A DNA stretch of 29,646 nucleotides. It comes from a virus. The stretch's first letter is position 1. Every line of letters begins with the position of its first letter. The notes under the pieces are model-generated. The model did not search any database and was not told where the DNA came from. It saw only the letters and a program-made list of their open reading frames with translations. This document shows, piece by piece, positions 21,267-28,600 of the stretch. The position numbers and the translations under genes were made by a program. Location: the IMG/VR virus record IMGVR_UViG_3300002835_000790, positions 1 through 29,646 of that record; one strand, given 5' to 3'.

Positions 21267-21569
21267 ATGACGATTGAGCTTACACGACAGGAAGCGGAGG
21301 AAGTGGTTAAGATTTTAAGAATGATGTACACAAACCATGCTCTAACGAAAGCCATTGCAGAAAGATTAGCCGGAGAGCCGCTGATTGAGTTTCCGAAAGA
21401 GCCTGAGCCAGAGGAAGTTGTTGATGCTATTTGGAAAGTCGTTGATGCTGAATGGAAAGACTTATCTACCGCAGAGATCAAAGCTATCTGGAATCTAACG
21501 AAAAAGCCTAGCGAGTTCTCTACTATGCTTCTGGCAAAGATTAAGGAGAAAAATGACCTTTCACGATGA
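21267..21569 (+). CDS. Small acidic phage protein
   Basis: This 100-residue protein has an N-terminal LTRQEAEEVVKILRMMY helix, a Pro/Glu linker (PKEPEPEEVVDA) and a helical C-terminus with LSTAEIKAIW. It resembles small cytoplasmic phage early proteins with a T-x-E-L-T-x-x-E-A-E opening, but I assign no function. GAGGGGAG lies before the ATG. The 3' end overlaps the nuclease-like gene by 17 bases. Confidence 0.5.
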   Translation: MTIELTRQEAEEVVKILRMMYTNHALTKAIAERLAGEPLIEFPKEPEPEEVVDAIWKVVDAEWKDLSTAEIKAIWNLTKKPSEFSTMLLAKIKEKNDLSR

Positions 21570-21972
21570 CCTTAGCCGAGGCGTAGCCTTTGAAATGCAG
21601 GTTCTTTCGAATATTCGGAAGAAATATCCATGCGCTACGTTGATTGAGGGCTACAAGGGCTATGACATTTGGATACCGGAGACAGGCACAGGCGTTGAGG
21701 TGAAGTACGACCCGATGTCCAAAGAGACAGGCAATCTGGTTGTTGAAGTTGAGATGTCTGGCAACCCATCGGCATTGTTGGCAACCGAGGCTAAGTGGTG
21801 GGTTTTTTACGATGGCGACGTTTTTTTATGGGTCAGACCTAGAGACATTATTCACTGCATTATCGAGAATAAATTGGTATATGTAGAGTTTGTAGGTGCT
21901 GGCGATAGGAACAAAAAGAAAGCGTTTTTGATTAAAAAAGAACTGCTGTTCAAATATGGGGAGAAACGATGA
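21553..21972 (+). CDS. PD-(D/E)XK nuclease-like protein
   Basis: In this 139-residue protein the fold signature is Glu14 in the first helix (GVAFEMQV), then Asp38 in YKGYDIWIPE, and Glu49-x-Lys51 in GVEVKYD. These are the metal-binding residues of the PD-(D/E)XK superfamily. A strand phrase NPSALLATEAKWWVFYDGDV follows, common in a phage protein family with this core. A role in recombination intermediate cleavage or host DNA degradation is plausible. It sits between small early genes and the helicase, overlapping the helicase by 4 bases. Confidence 0.65.
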   Translation: MTFHDDLSRGVAFEMQVLSNIRKKYPCATLIEGYKGYDIWIPETGTGVEVKYDPMSKETGNLVVEVEMSGNPSALLATEAKWWVFYDGDVFLWVRPRDIIHCIIENKLVYVEFVGAGDRNKKKAFLIKKELLFKYGEKR

Positions 21973-22967
21973 GCATTGAAGCGAGGGCGATAGAGCTAGA
22001 CGAGGCTAGGAAAGCCAGAATCCTGAAATCGGAGACTATTGACGTTGAGAAGTACCTTCATGCCAACGATGTGACGATCCGGGTAAGGAAGGCTAGGGAT
22101 TGGCTGGAGTCGGTCAAAGAGTCTTACCTATCGGAAACGGTAGAGCGAAAAGTTGTTATGCCTTGGACTAAGACGCATGATTCCTTTGCCTATCGTGAGG
22201 GTGAGGTAACGGTTTACGCTGGTAGCAACGGAGGCGGCAAATCCTTAATCACTGGTCAAATCGCGCTGCACTTGGTCAAGCAGAATCAGTCGGTCTGCAT
22301 AGCGTCATTCGAGATGAAGCCAGAGAGGACTCTACAACGGATGCTCCGACAGTTCTCCGGTGAATCGCTGGATGATCCGCTAACCCATGACAGGGCAGGA
22401 TTTATCACGAAGATGGTTGACCGGATGGACAAGTTTCTAGGTAGTAATATGTACCTTTACGACCAGCAGGGAACTACGTCACCAGAGAAGGTGATAGCCA
22501 TGACTCGGTACTGCGCCACAGAGCTAGGCGTTAAGCACATTATCATCGACAGCCTAATGAAGTGCGTGAAGAACGAGGATGACTTTAACGGTCAGAAGTT
22601 TTTTATCGATGAGCTAACTGCACTGGCTAGAGATCATAACGTCCATGTTCATCTAGTCCACCATATCCGCAAGCAGCAGACAGACGAGACACAGCCGAAC
22701 AAGAACGACTTGAAGGGGTCAGGTTCTATCTCGGATCAGGTGGATAACGTCTTTTTGGTGTGGCGCAACAAGAAGAAGGAAAACGCTAAGAACCGGGGTG
22801 AGCAGATAGACGAGACTCAGCCGGATACCTACCTAATGTGCGAGAAGCAGCGGAATGGTGACGGTCAGGAATGGTACGGACTTTGGTACGACAGTCTAAG
22901 CCAGCAATTTGTGGAAAGAATAGGGGCGAGAATTGACTTTGACAACCGAGGAAGTTTTAGAGCATAG
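21969..22967 (+). CDS. DnaB-like replicative helicase
   Basis: In this 332-residue protein the RecA-type core begins near residue 78 with VTVYAGSNGGGKS, where the Walker A Lys is residue 91. SFEMKPERTL follows, matching the DnaB 'S-L-E-M' region. The Walker B strand is HIIIDSLMK with Asp194, and VHVHLVHHIRKQ, DLKGSGSISDQVDNVFLVW and a later EKQRNGDG complete motifs H3-H4. The N-terminal DnaB domain is missing, as in phage-type short helicases. It unwinds phage DNA, probably loaded by the initiator at 19091. Its 3' end overlaps the next gene by 35 bases. Confidence 0.9.
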   Translation: MSIEARAIELDEARKARILKSETIDVEKYLHANDVTIRVRKARDWLESVKESYLSETVERKVVMPWTKTHDSFAYREGEVTVYAGSNGGGKSLITGQIALHLVKQNQSVCIASFEMKPERTLQRMLRQFSGESLDDPLTHDRAGFITKMVDRMDKFLGSNMYLYDQQGTTSPEKVIAMTRYCATELGVKHIIIDSLMKCVKNEDDFNGQKFFIDELTALARDHNVHVHLVHHIRKQQTDETQPNKNDLKGSGSISDQVDNVFLVWRNKKKENAKNRGEQIDETQPDTYLMCEKQRNGDGQEWYGLWYDSLSQQFVERIGARIDFDNRGSFRA

Positions 22968-23151
22968 GCACAGGTGCGAGGTCAGACAGGTTTTGGCTTG
23001 GAGAGTAGAAGACAGGGGCAAGGCGATGGAATATCTCTCAAAGGTAAGGCAGAAGCGAGGCGATCAAGCTGCGGATAGATTAGAGAAAGATTGCCGGACT
23101 CAGTGGGAACGTGGGAACAGGGGTGAGAAAGGGGATTGGCGTGGTTTATAA
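22933..23151 (+). CDS. Small conserved basic protein
   Basis: In this 72-residue protein, TTG 22933 has AGGGG at 22922-22926 six bases upstream; another TTG at 22939 is possible. The sequence (LEHRHRCEVRQVLAW, then YLSKVRQKRGDQAADRLEKD, ending WERGNRGEKGDW) matches a short family common in phage replication operons, probably DUF7696. It is likely a helical nucleic-acid-associated protein with no known activity. It overlaps both neighbours. Confidence 0.6.
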   Translation: MTLTTEEVLEHRHRCEVRQVLAWRVEDRGKAMEYLSKVRQKRGDQAADRLEKDCRTQWERGNRGEKGDWRGL

Positions 23152-23419
23152 ACGGGTGGATTCCAATCAGGTCGAGATTGTCAAAGAACTAAGACGCTTA
23201 GGGATGGAGGTTGAGCATTTGCATAGCGTAGGCAAGGGCTGTCCAGACATCTTAGTAGGCTGGAAGGGCAAAAACTGTCTCTTGGAGATAAAGCGAGATG
23301 AGAAAGCCAAGCTAACCCCGGATCAGGTCTTATGGCATCACTCATGGAAAGGGCAGGTAACTGTTGTCAGTAACGTAATTGACGCGATAAAGGCGGTGAA
23401 AGAGGTTTGCCGGGAATAG
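23141..23419 (+). CDS. VRR-NUC-like PD-(D/E)XK endonuclease
   Basis: This 92-residue protein starts at GTG 23141, with AAAGGGG (23127-23133) seven bases upstream; a GTG at 23111 is an alternative. The sequence shows a compact nuclease core: DSNQVEIVKELR with Gln10, GCPDILVGW with Asp36, and LLEIKRDEK with Glu49-x-Lys51. LTPDQVLWHHSWKGQVTVV follows. These match the minimal VRR-NUC type, which often acts on branched DNA. It may serve as the phage's Holliday-junction resolvase. It closes the replication operon before an intergenic gap. Confidence 0.75.
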   Translation: MVYKRVDSNQVEIVKELRRLGMEVEHLHSVGKGCPDILVGWKGKNCLLEIKRDEKAKLTPDQVLWHHSWKGQVTVVSNVIDAIKAVKEVCRE

Positions 23420-23423
23420 TGTT

Positions 23424-23453
23424 TACCTATAGCAATGTGTTTTCCAATAGAAA
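23424..23453. promoter_or_regulatory. Paired dyad control element B
   Basis: TACCTATAGCAA (23424-23435) and TTCCAATAGAAA (23442-23453) have centres 18 bases apart, as in elements A and C. The 104-base gap also has three GTGTTT(A/T)C repeats at 23419, 23437 and 23459, the first two again 18 bases apart. It precedes the small-gene operon beginning at 23524. Whether it is an operator or promoter is not settled by sequence. Confidence 0.5.
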
Positions 23454-23523
23454 TAAATGTGTTTACACGCAGAAATAGTTTTGAGAAGATACGTCCATCA
23501 ACAACACAACACAGGGGAACAAA

Positions 23524-23703
23524 ATGAACGGAAACACTCTCTCACTCGGTCGTAACCACACTACTGCTGACGCAGTATCACTTACAACATTTTCGGATTG
23601 TTTCCGTGTCAACATAAACTGGAACGACGGTGCATATATTTATGCAATTTATGACACAAAACAAGAGGCACTAGACCACATTCAGGCGTTAGGGTGGTCT
23701 TAA
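23524..23703 (+). CDS. Small unknown protein
   Basis: This short gene encodes 59 residues with a Ser/Thr-rich start (TLSLGRNHTTADAVSLTTF) and a beta-type core (FRVNINWNDGAYIYAIYDT), ending in a helix and LGW. Its leader AGGGGAACAAAATG is identical in 14 bases to that of the gene at 23745, which supports both starts. It is the first gene downstream of dyad element B. No family is recognised. Confidence 0.6.
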   Translation: MNGNTLSLGRNHTTADAVSLTTFSDCFRVNINWNDGAYIYAIYDTKQEALDHIQALGWS

Positions 23704-23710
23704 TCAACCA

Positions 23711-23728
23711 GCCGGGGGAAACCCCGGC
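23711..23728 (+). promoter_or_regulatory. Intergenic GAAA-tetraloop hairpin 1
   Basis: GCCGGGG (23711-23717) pairs with CCCCGGC (23722-23728) around a GAAA tetraloop, a very stable RNA fold. It lies between a stop codon and the next gene's Shine-Dalgarno. There is no T run, so an RNA-processing, stability or translational role fits better than termination. A near copy occurs at 23969-23984. Confidence 0.6.
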
Positions 23729-23744
23729 GTTATAGGGGAACAAA

Positions 23745-23960
23745 ATGGGAATCGTAAAAGCTAGCATTTTTCAAGAGACTAACGGCTACGGCAAAACTTT
23801 CTTTATCGGTGAGTGTGAGGCATTGCCAATCCGCACCAACATTGCCGAGCTAGAGGGCGAGTTAGTTGAGTTTCTTGGTGATACGAGACAAGCGGTTATT
23901 GAGCAAATCATCTCAGCCTTAAAGTCTCGCGGTATGTCAGGCAAGTTGCGTATTATTTAA
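23745..23960 (+). CDS. Small unknown protein
   Basis: This 71-residue protein has beta strands (IVKASIFQETNGYGKTFFIG) followed by ELEGELVEFLGDTRQAVIEQ and a C-terminal helix-turn. No motif is recognised. The leader is AGGGGAACAAA, shared with 23524, and it is flanked on both sides by GNRA-type hairpins. It is probably an early accessory protein. Confidence 0.6.
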   Translation: MGIVKASIFQETNGYGKTFFIGECEALPIRTNIAELEGELVEFLGDTRQAVIEQIISALKSRGMSGKLRII

Positions 23961-23968
23961 TTAACCAT

Positions 23969-23990
23969 CCGGGGGGAACCCCGGTTTTTA
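23969..23990 (+). promoter_or_regulatory. Intergenic GGAA-tetraloop hairpin 2
   Basis: CCGGGG (23969-23974) pairs with CCCCGG (23979-23984) around GGAA and is followed by TTTTTA. The T run makes a weak terminator possible. It has the same position relative to the preceding stop and following Shine-Dalgarno as hairpin 1. Confidence 0.55.
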
Positions 23991-23999
23991 GGGGGCAAT

Positions 24000-24179
24000 A
24001 TGAAAGTTGAAGGAACAACCCAACACACAGCAATTTTCGTCGATACGGTTGGCAAGAACGTCTGGATTAACGTTATGTTGTCCAACGGCAGCGCAAACCT
24101 ATCTATCTCGCCTGAAAACGCTGAGAAGCTGATTGAGGCAATCCGAGTTTCCATTACTGAGGCTCAGTATGCAGGTTGA
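24000..24179 (+). CDS. Small unknown protein
   Basis: This short gene encodes 59 residues with a beta-rich core (TAIFVDTVGKNVWINVMLSN, ANLSISPENAEKLI) and a C-terminal helix. AGGGGGCAAT precedes the ATG, and the gene overlaps the next by 11 bases. No family is recognised; it resembles other single-domain phage proteins with a beta-sheet-plus-helix layout. Confidence 0.6.
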   Translation: MKVEGTTQHTAIFVDTVGKNVWINVMLSNGSANLSISPENAEKLIEAIRVSITEAQYAG

Positions 24180-24495
24180 TCCTCATGAGGCAATCGACTT
24201 TATCTACCGGAACTCTACGGCTTACGCCAAGGCTAAGGCTGAGGTAACGTACCTAGAGGAGTTTCGGAAAAGCAAGAAAGCAATCCTGTTCAGTCAGGCT
24301 ATCGGAAATACGGTCGCTGACAGGGAGAATCAGGCTTATGCTCACCCAGAGTATCAAGCTTTACTAAAAGGGCTTCAGGCGGCTGTAGAGGCTGCTGAGG
24401 AGCTTAGGTGGAAGCTGATAGCAGCACAGGCTCGCATCGATGTCTGGCGCAGTCAGGAGGCTTCTAATCGAACAATGGATAGGGTTACGCAATGA
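24169..24495 (+). CDS. Conserved phage coiled-coil protein
   Basis: This 108-residue protein starts at ATG 24169, with TGAGG at 24158-24162 six bases upstream. It is almost entirely helical: KAKAEVTYLEEFRKSKKAI, ENQAYAHPEYQALLKGLQAA, RWKLIAAQARIDVWRSQEAS. I recognise this as a family common in phage accessory regions with unknown role. Its stop overlaps the next start by 4 bases. Confidence 0.65.
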   Translation: MQVDPHEAIDFIYRNSTAYAKAKAEVTYLEEFRKSKKAILFSQAIGNTVADRENQAYAHPEYQALLKGLQAAVEAAEELRWKLIAAQARIDVWRSQEASNRTMDRVTQ

Positions 24496-24683
24496 ACGAG
24501 ATCGATGATAGCAATTTGGCACAATGTGAGTATTGCGGTTGGGTGGTAGATTGGGATGAGGTTCCTAGAGCTAGGGATTTGTCTGGTGAGATCGTTACCT
24601 GCTGCGAGGAGTGCAACGAGGGTGAGAGTTTCGTAAATTATCCGGCTAAAAACTTTAATGTACAGAAACAAGAAGCTACTTGA
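24492..24683 (+). CDS. Small zinc-ribbon protein
   Basis: This 63-residue acidic protein has C-x2-C (CEYCGW) and CC-x2-C (TCCEECNEGE) about 23 residues apart, compatible with one zinc ribbon. The rest is Asp/Glu-rich and probably disordered. It begins in ATGA overlap with the preceding gene, and its 3' end overlaps the YbcO-like gene by 26 bases. Confidence 0.6.
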   Translation: MNEIDDSNLAQCEYCGWVVDWDEVPRARDLSGEIVTCCEECNEGESFVNYPAKNFNVQKQEAT

Positions 24684-24945
24684 AAAGGCTAGAGACCTAC
24701 CCTGTCAGCATTGCGGCAGGGAGGATGGAACGGTAGTCGCAGCCCATTCGAATCAGTTGCGAGATGGGAAAGGAAAGGGTATAAAGGCTAGTGATTTTAG
24801 GATTGCTAGCCTTTGTTTTTTATGCCATTTTGAGCTTGACCAAGGCAAGAATCTTTCCAAACAGCAGCGGTTAGAAATGTGGGAAGAAGCTCATAGAAAG
24901 ACCATCGGCTTGTTCTTTGAACGTGGTTATCTGGAGGTCGTATGA
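24658..24945 (+). CDS. YbcO-like nuclease (DUF1364)
   Basis: This 95-residue protein has the sequence MYRNKKLLEKARDLPCQHCG, then AAHSNQLRDGKGKGIKASDF, then SLCFLCHFELDQGK with C16, C19, H30, C53, C56 and H57, which matches the DUF1364/YbcO family. This is an HNH-like metal-dependent nuclease fold found next to phage late-regulator and recombination genes. It probably acts in DNA recombination or branched-DNA processing. It overlaps both adjacent genes. Confidence 0.8.
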   Translation: MYRNKKLLEKARDLPCQHCGREDGTVVAAHSNQLRDGKGKGIKASDFRIASLCFLCHFELDQGKNLSKQQRLEMWEEAHRKTIGLFFERGYLEVV

Positions 24946-25109
24946 AAAAGATGTCTAAGGCTCAAAAGAAGGTCGGTAAGGTCATGGGCGAGTTTAAAGA
25001 GGGTACTTTGCACAGCGGTAAGGGTGGCAAGGTGGTCAAGTCCAAAGATCAGGCGATTGCCATTGCTCTAAGCGAGGCTGGTATGGCTAAGAAGGGCAAG
25101 AAGAAATGA
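24942..25109 (+). CDS. Small Lys-rich protein (DUF6496-like)
   Basis: This short gene encodes 55 residues, very rich in Lys: SKAQKKVGKVMGEFKEGTLH, GKGGKVVKSKDQAIAIALSE, GMAKKGKKK. This matches a small basic family known from phages and environmental bacteria (DUF6496). It is probably a DNA-binding or DNA-condensing peptide. It is coupled by ATGA to both neighbours and belongs to a run of four basic genes. Confidence 0.7.
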   Translation: MKKMSKAQKKVGKVMGEFKEGTLHSGKGGKVVKSKDQAIAIALSEAGMAKKGKKK

Positions 25110-25258
25110 AGCCCGGACTTTATGCGAATATCGCTGCTAAACGGAAACGTATCGCTGAGGGTTCTGGCGAGAAAATGCGTAAACCGGGTGCTAAAGGTGC
25201 GCCTACTGCTCAGGCGTTTAAGGAATCAGCTAAGACAGCCAAGCCGAGGAAGAAATGA
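25106..25258 (+). CDS. Small basic protein 2
   Basis: This short gene encodes 50 residues: PGLYANIAAKRKRIAEGSG, EKMRKPGAKGAPTAQAF and a terminal KTAKPRKK. It resembles other phage or environmental short proteins that start MKPGLYANI. It shares the Lys-rich character and ATGA coupling with the neighbouring basic genes and may be a DNA-packaging or DNA-condensation accessory. Confidence 0.65.
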   Translation: MKPGLYANIAAKRKRIAEGSGEKMRKPGAKGAPTAQAFKESAKTAKPRKK

Positions 25259-25413
25259 AGAACGGTAAAAAGAAATCTGACAAAGAGTTGCTAAAAGAGT
25301 ATCTCGACGAAGAAAAAGAAAAAAAGAAAAATGGTGTTAATGAAATAGAAATCGAGATCAAGATTCCTATGGGCAAGCATAAACGGGGTAAAAATGGGCG
25401 CAGCATGGACTAA
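25255..25413 (+). CDS. Small charged protein 3
   Basis: This short gene encodes 52 residues, highly charged with alternating Lys/Glu (KKKSDKELLKEYLDEEKEKK), then a beta-like NEIEIEIKIPMG and a basic tail. It is ATGA-coupled to the preceding basic gene and overlaps the next by 20 bases. No family is recognised; the coiled-coil-like charge pattern suggests protein binding. Confidence 0.55.
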   Translation: MKNGKKKSDKELLKEYLDEEKEKKKNGVNEIEIEIKIPMGKHKRGKNGRSMD

Positions 25414-25693
25414 GAAGGCTGGCAAGAACCCGAAAGGGGGATTAAATGAAAAGGGTAGAAAGTCCTACGAGGCTGCAAATCCCGGCTCTGATCTTAAGCC
25501 TCCTGTTAAATCTGGCGATAATCCTCGTCGTGCTTCATTTCTAGCCCGGATGGGTAATATGCCGGGGGCAGAACGTAAGCCTAACGGTGAGCCTACTAGA
25601 CTACTTCTAAGCCTACAGGCATGGGGAGCTAGTTCAAAGGCTGACGCAAAGTCTAAAGCAGCCGCTATATCCGCAAGAAACAAGAAGAAATGA
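25394..25693 (+). CDS. Small basic protein 4 (DUF6321-like)
   Basis: In this 99-residue protein, [20 protein letters not shown] and [20 protein letters not shown] match a family (DUF6321) I recall from phages and aquatic bacteria. The protein ends in a Lys-rich tail. It probably binds nucleic acid. It overlaps the previous gene by 20 bases and the acyltransferase gene by 4, so it links the basic-protein run to the transferase cassette. Confidence 0.7.
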   Translation: MGAAWTKKAGKNPKGGLNEKGRKSYEAANPGSDLKPPVKSGDNPRRASFLARMGNMPGAERKPNGEPTRLLLSLQAWGASSKADAKSKAAAISARNKKK

Positions 25694-26199
25694 GATACAG
25701 CTACGGGCTGGAAAACATTACTGTCCGGCATTGGGGCGAGAAGGCTGACGTTTTAATTGGGGCTTTTTGCTCGATTGGCGATAACGTCGAGATATTTTTA
25801 GGCGGGAATCATCGGACGGATTGGGTGACAACCTACCCTTTCGGGCATATCAATGAGGAAATATTCCCTTGGCATGGTGACGGACATCCAGCGACTAAGG
25901 GTGATGTAATCATCGGGAATGATGTCTGGATCGGCTCAGGCTGCACGATTATGTCCGGGGTGACGATAGGCGATGGTGCTGTTTTAGCGGCTAAGTCTGT
26001 GGTGACTAAGGATGTTCCTGCTTATGCTGTAGTCGGTGGAAACCCTGCTCAACTCCTAAAGTACCGTTTTAGTTGGGATCAGATAAAGAAGCTGCAAGAA
26101 AATCCTTGGTGGGAGCTTCCAGAAGCCCGTATAAACGAGTTAATTCCGTTATTGTGTTCAGACAAGGTAGAGGACTTAATTGCAGCCCTTAACGCTTAA
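25690..26199 (+). CDS. Left-handed beta-helix acyltransferase (CatB-like)
   Basis: In this 169-residue protein, hexapeptide repeats are clear: [20 protein letters not shown], then [20 protein letters not shown] and [15 protein letters not shown], the last being a hallmark of this enzyme family. The catalytic His is probably His41 in GGNHRTDW. Such enzymes transfer acetyl or other acyl groups to sugars or antibiotics using acyl-CoA. Next to a methyltransferase and glycosyltransferase it could modify a surface or DNA sugar. It overlaps the next gene by 20 bases. Confidence 0.85.
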   Translation: MRYSYGLENITVRHWGEKADVLIGAFCSIGDNVEIFLGGNHRTDWVTTYPFGHINEEIFPWHGDGHPATKGDVIIGNDVWIGSGCTIMSGVTIGDGAVLAAKSVVTKDVPAYAVVGGNPAQLLKYRFSWDQIKKLQENPWWELPEARINELIPLLCSDKVEDLIAALNA

Positions 26200-26713
26200 T
26201 TTAGGCTCCGGCAAGGATTGGCGGGATGACTGCCTAAACGCTGACATTCAGGCTAGGGTAAAGCCGGATTGGGAAGTGGATATATCGAAAGTTAGATATG
26301 GGGCGATAGTCCAGACCAGATTTGGTGAGGTTGAGATTAAGCCAGAGATGTTCGATAAAATCATTGCTAACGACGTTCTGGAGCATATCCCGGACTTGGT
26401 AGGGGCGATGACGAACTGCAAGAATCTGCTAAAACCGGGGGGCGAGTTCCATATTCATGTGCCTTACGAGCTAAGTCTAGGGGCTTGGCAAGACCCGACC
26501 CATGTAAGGGCGTTTAACGAGAATAGCTGGCTGTACTACACTGATTGGCATTGGTACTTAGGCTGGGAAGATCGGTTTCACTTGAGGCAGATGGCGTTTA
26601 ACCTGTCTGAGTACGGTAATGAGTTAGCAGAAAAGAAATTAACTGACGCAGAAATACTAAGAACTCCGAGGGCTGTAGATTCGATGAGTGTCATTTTATG
26701 CAAGCAATCGTAA
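26180..26713 (+). CDS. SAM-dependent methyltransferase
   Basis: This 177-residue protein starts at TTG 26180, with AGAGGA at 26169-26174 five bases upstream. LNLGSGKDW (residues 6-14) is the SAM-binding motif [14 protein letters not shown] is the class I (type 11) motif following strand 4, and [15 protein letters not shown] is the post-motif III region. The substrate is unknown; a sugar or small molecule is suggested by the neighbours. There are no DNA-methylase target motifs such as DPPY. It overlaps the glycosyltransferase gene by 16 bases. Confidence 0.85.
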   Translation: MQPLTLNLGSGKDWRDDCLNADIQARVKPDWEVDISKVRYGAIVQTRFGEVEIKPEMFDKIIANDVLEHIPDLVGAMTNCKNLLKPGGEFHIHVPYELSLGAWQDPTHVRAFNENSWLYYTDWHWYLGWEDRFHLRQMAFNLSEYGNELAEKKLTDAEILRTPRAVDSMSVILCKQS

Positions 26714-27405
26714 TCTGTACGGTAAACAACCCCGGCATAACGGTGCTGCTGGAGTCTATTCGTTGCTATGGTGACAAGTTGCCCGTTTACTTATGTAGTA
26801 ATAATCTGGGATTATGGGCAAGAGCAAGAGAAATCTGCGACAGTCTCATCTACCGACCCAATCCTGCTACCAATTTTGGAGATGCTTATAACGCAGCCAT
26901 CGACTATGCCTTCGAGCATGGAAAGTTTGACTCATTGATTTTAGCTAACGATGATGTGGTTCTTAATCCAAATACGCTATCGTTAATGAGAGAAGACACT
27001 GAGGTTTTGAGAGAAAGAGGCTTCAAAGTCGGGTTTTTAGGGGCTAGGAGCGACTATGTACTGCCAGATCAGAACATACGGTTCCCGGTAGATGGGGATA
27101 GACGCAGTGCGCTAGGGTGGGAAAGTGAGCAGCAGATTAAGGTTGCCCCGGTCATTGCGCCTATCTGGGCAAGCATTAGCCGGGAAGCATGGAATGTAGC
27201 GAAGTTCCCGTCAACTAATTGGTATTCAGATAATATAATATGTCATGATTTAAACGTGGCGGGTTATCAGCATTTCGTCAGCAGGGCTTATGTGCATCAC
27301 GCAGGGAGCCAGACGATAGGCGTTGATTTCAAGAAAAGCCATGAGGAACCGAGGGCGTGGATAATGGAAAACCGCCCAGATATGTACGAGGCTATCTATG
27401 GCTGA
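26698..27405 (+). CDS. Glycosyltransferase family 2-like protein
   Basis: This 235-residue protein has a GT-A fold start ([17 protein letters not shown]). The nucleotide-sugar region LPVYLCSNN is followed by SLILANDDVVLNP, where Asp85-Asp86 give the DxD-like metal site. YVHHAGSQTIG near the end is typical of GT2 enzymes. It would add a sugar to a phage or host acceptor. It has lateral links to an acyltransferase and a methyltransferase in the same operon, suggesting a three-step modification. It overlaps the next gene by 8 bases. Confidence 0.75.
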   Translation: MQAIVICTVNNPGITVLLESIRCYGDKLPVYLCSNNLGLWARAREICDSLIYRPNPATNFGDAYNAAIDYAFEHGKFDSLILANDDVVLNPNTLSLMREDTEVLRERGFKVGFLGARSDYVLPDQNIRFPVDGDRRSALGWESEQQIKVAPVIAPIWASISREAWNVAKFPSTNWYSDNIICHDLNVAGYQHFVSRAYVHHAGSQTIGVDFKKSHEEPRAWIMENRPDMYEAIYG

Positions 27406-28600
27406 CGGATTACTTTCAAATGTTTTAGGTGCGGTAGATCGCAAAAAGCAAGAGGTCAAAGCTGGGCTAGGGCTTTTGGCTGACAATCCGCAGGAATGGG
27501 CTGCACAGGCTACAGCTAGATATTTCCCTACTAAGGAAGAAGAACGGCAATTCAGGATGGTTAAGGAAATGGGTGGAGACATAACCCAGACTCCTTATTA
27601 CCAGAAGGTGTTTGACCTAACCCAGTTTCAGGGCAGCATTAAATCTCCAATAGGTACGGCAAGTGGATTGTTCCGTCAGGGTGAATTTGACCCACGATTT
27701 GACCCTAGAAAACTAGAGCAAGAACGATTGAGGGCTTTGACAACGGTTGTTAATCCTACAAGTTCAAATCAAATTCCTGTTGTTGACCTGACTCAATTTG
27801 CAGGTAGACCATTTATAACGTCAATGTCTGATAGGACTGCTGCTGGCGGGAAGTTGACGGAAATAAAAGGAGTCAAGTTAGATCGACCTATTGGTTTGCT
27901 AGGTGGTCAAGACTATATGTTCTACAACCCCGGTCAAGTTTGGGCATCTGGGAAGAATCCAGTAAACCAAATTATGCAAAATGCTCAAGTCATCAAGGAA
28001 GTAACAGGGCAAAACCCGTTGTATTTACCTTGGAGAATGGCTCCATCTGGTGGTGACTTTGCAACGATGACGGGTGAAACAATGCTGTCTTATGCTAATA
28101 GCGCACTGAGCAAGGCAGAAAAAACAAAAGTTAACAAAGAGATAAAGAAATTTATTCCAGAATGGTCTGGTTTAGCGTCAAATCAGAGTGTTGAGCAATT
28201 CAGAAATGCGCCAGATTCGGTTAGAAAAGCCTTGAAAAATGCGCTTGATACGAACTTTAGGAATACTGGGGGATTGAGTATCGGTGAGGCTAGATTGGCT
28301 GTGGCTGATCCTAGGCAGCTAGTAGCTGCTGACGCTGGAATCATGAATGTCGGGGAAATATTTGCAGGAAGCCCAATCGTAGCCGTATCAGGACATCCAT
28401 CGTATCCAAGGGGCGTTCCGGGGCAAGGTTTAGGAAGATTACAGGAAAACAGGACAATCTTTGAGCTATTGCCGCAGGTTGTCCGAGAGCGAGGAATTGT
28501 AGACCCAACGAAACCAAGTCAAACAGACATTAGAGCTTTAATGATGAAGCCGTATGCCGGAATCATAGACGATAAATTACTTAAGGCACTTGGTTATTAA
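27398..28600 (+). CDS. Polyvalent-protein-like phage protein, function unknown
   Basis: This 400-residue protein has an N-terminal helix (LLSNVLGAVDRKKQEVKAGL), then FDLTQFQGSIKSPIGTASGL. A conserved-looking block VVDLTQFAGRPFITSMSD with GVKLDRPIGLLGGQDYMF reminds me of domains in large phage polyvalent proteins. Helical segments follow (ALSKAEKTKVNKEIKKF). No catalytic motif is certain. It may be virion-associated, since the next rightward genes are terminase genes. Its 3' end overlaps a minus-strand gene by 20 bases. Confidence 0.45.
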   Translation: MADGLLSNVLGAVDRKKQEVKAGLGLLADNPQEWAAQATARYFPTKEEERQFRMVKEMGGDITQTPYYQKVFDLTQFQGSIKSPIGTASGLFRQGEFDPRFDPRKLEQERLRALTTVVNPTSSNQIPVVDLTQFAGRPFITSMSDRTAAGGKLTEIKGVKLDRPIGLLGGQDYMFYNPGQVWASGKNPVNQIMQNAQVIKEVTGQNPLYLPWRMAPSGGDFATMTGETMLSYANSALSKAEKTKVNKEIKKFIPEWSGLASNQSVEQFRNAPDSVRKALKNALDTNFRNTGGLSIGEARLAVADPRQLVAADAGIMNVGEIFAGSPIVAVSGHPSYPRGVPGQGLGRLQENRTIFELLPQVVRERGIVDPTKPSQTDIRALMMKPYAGIIDDKLLKALGY

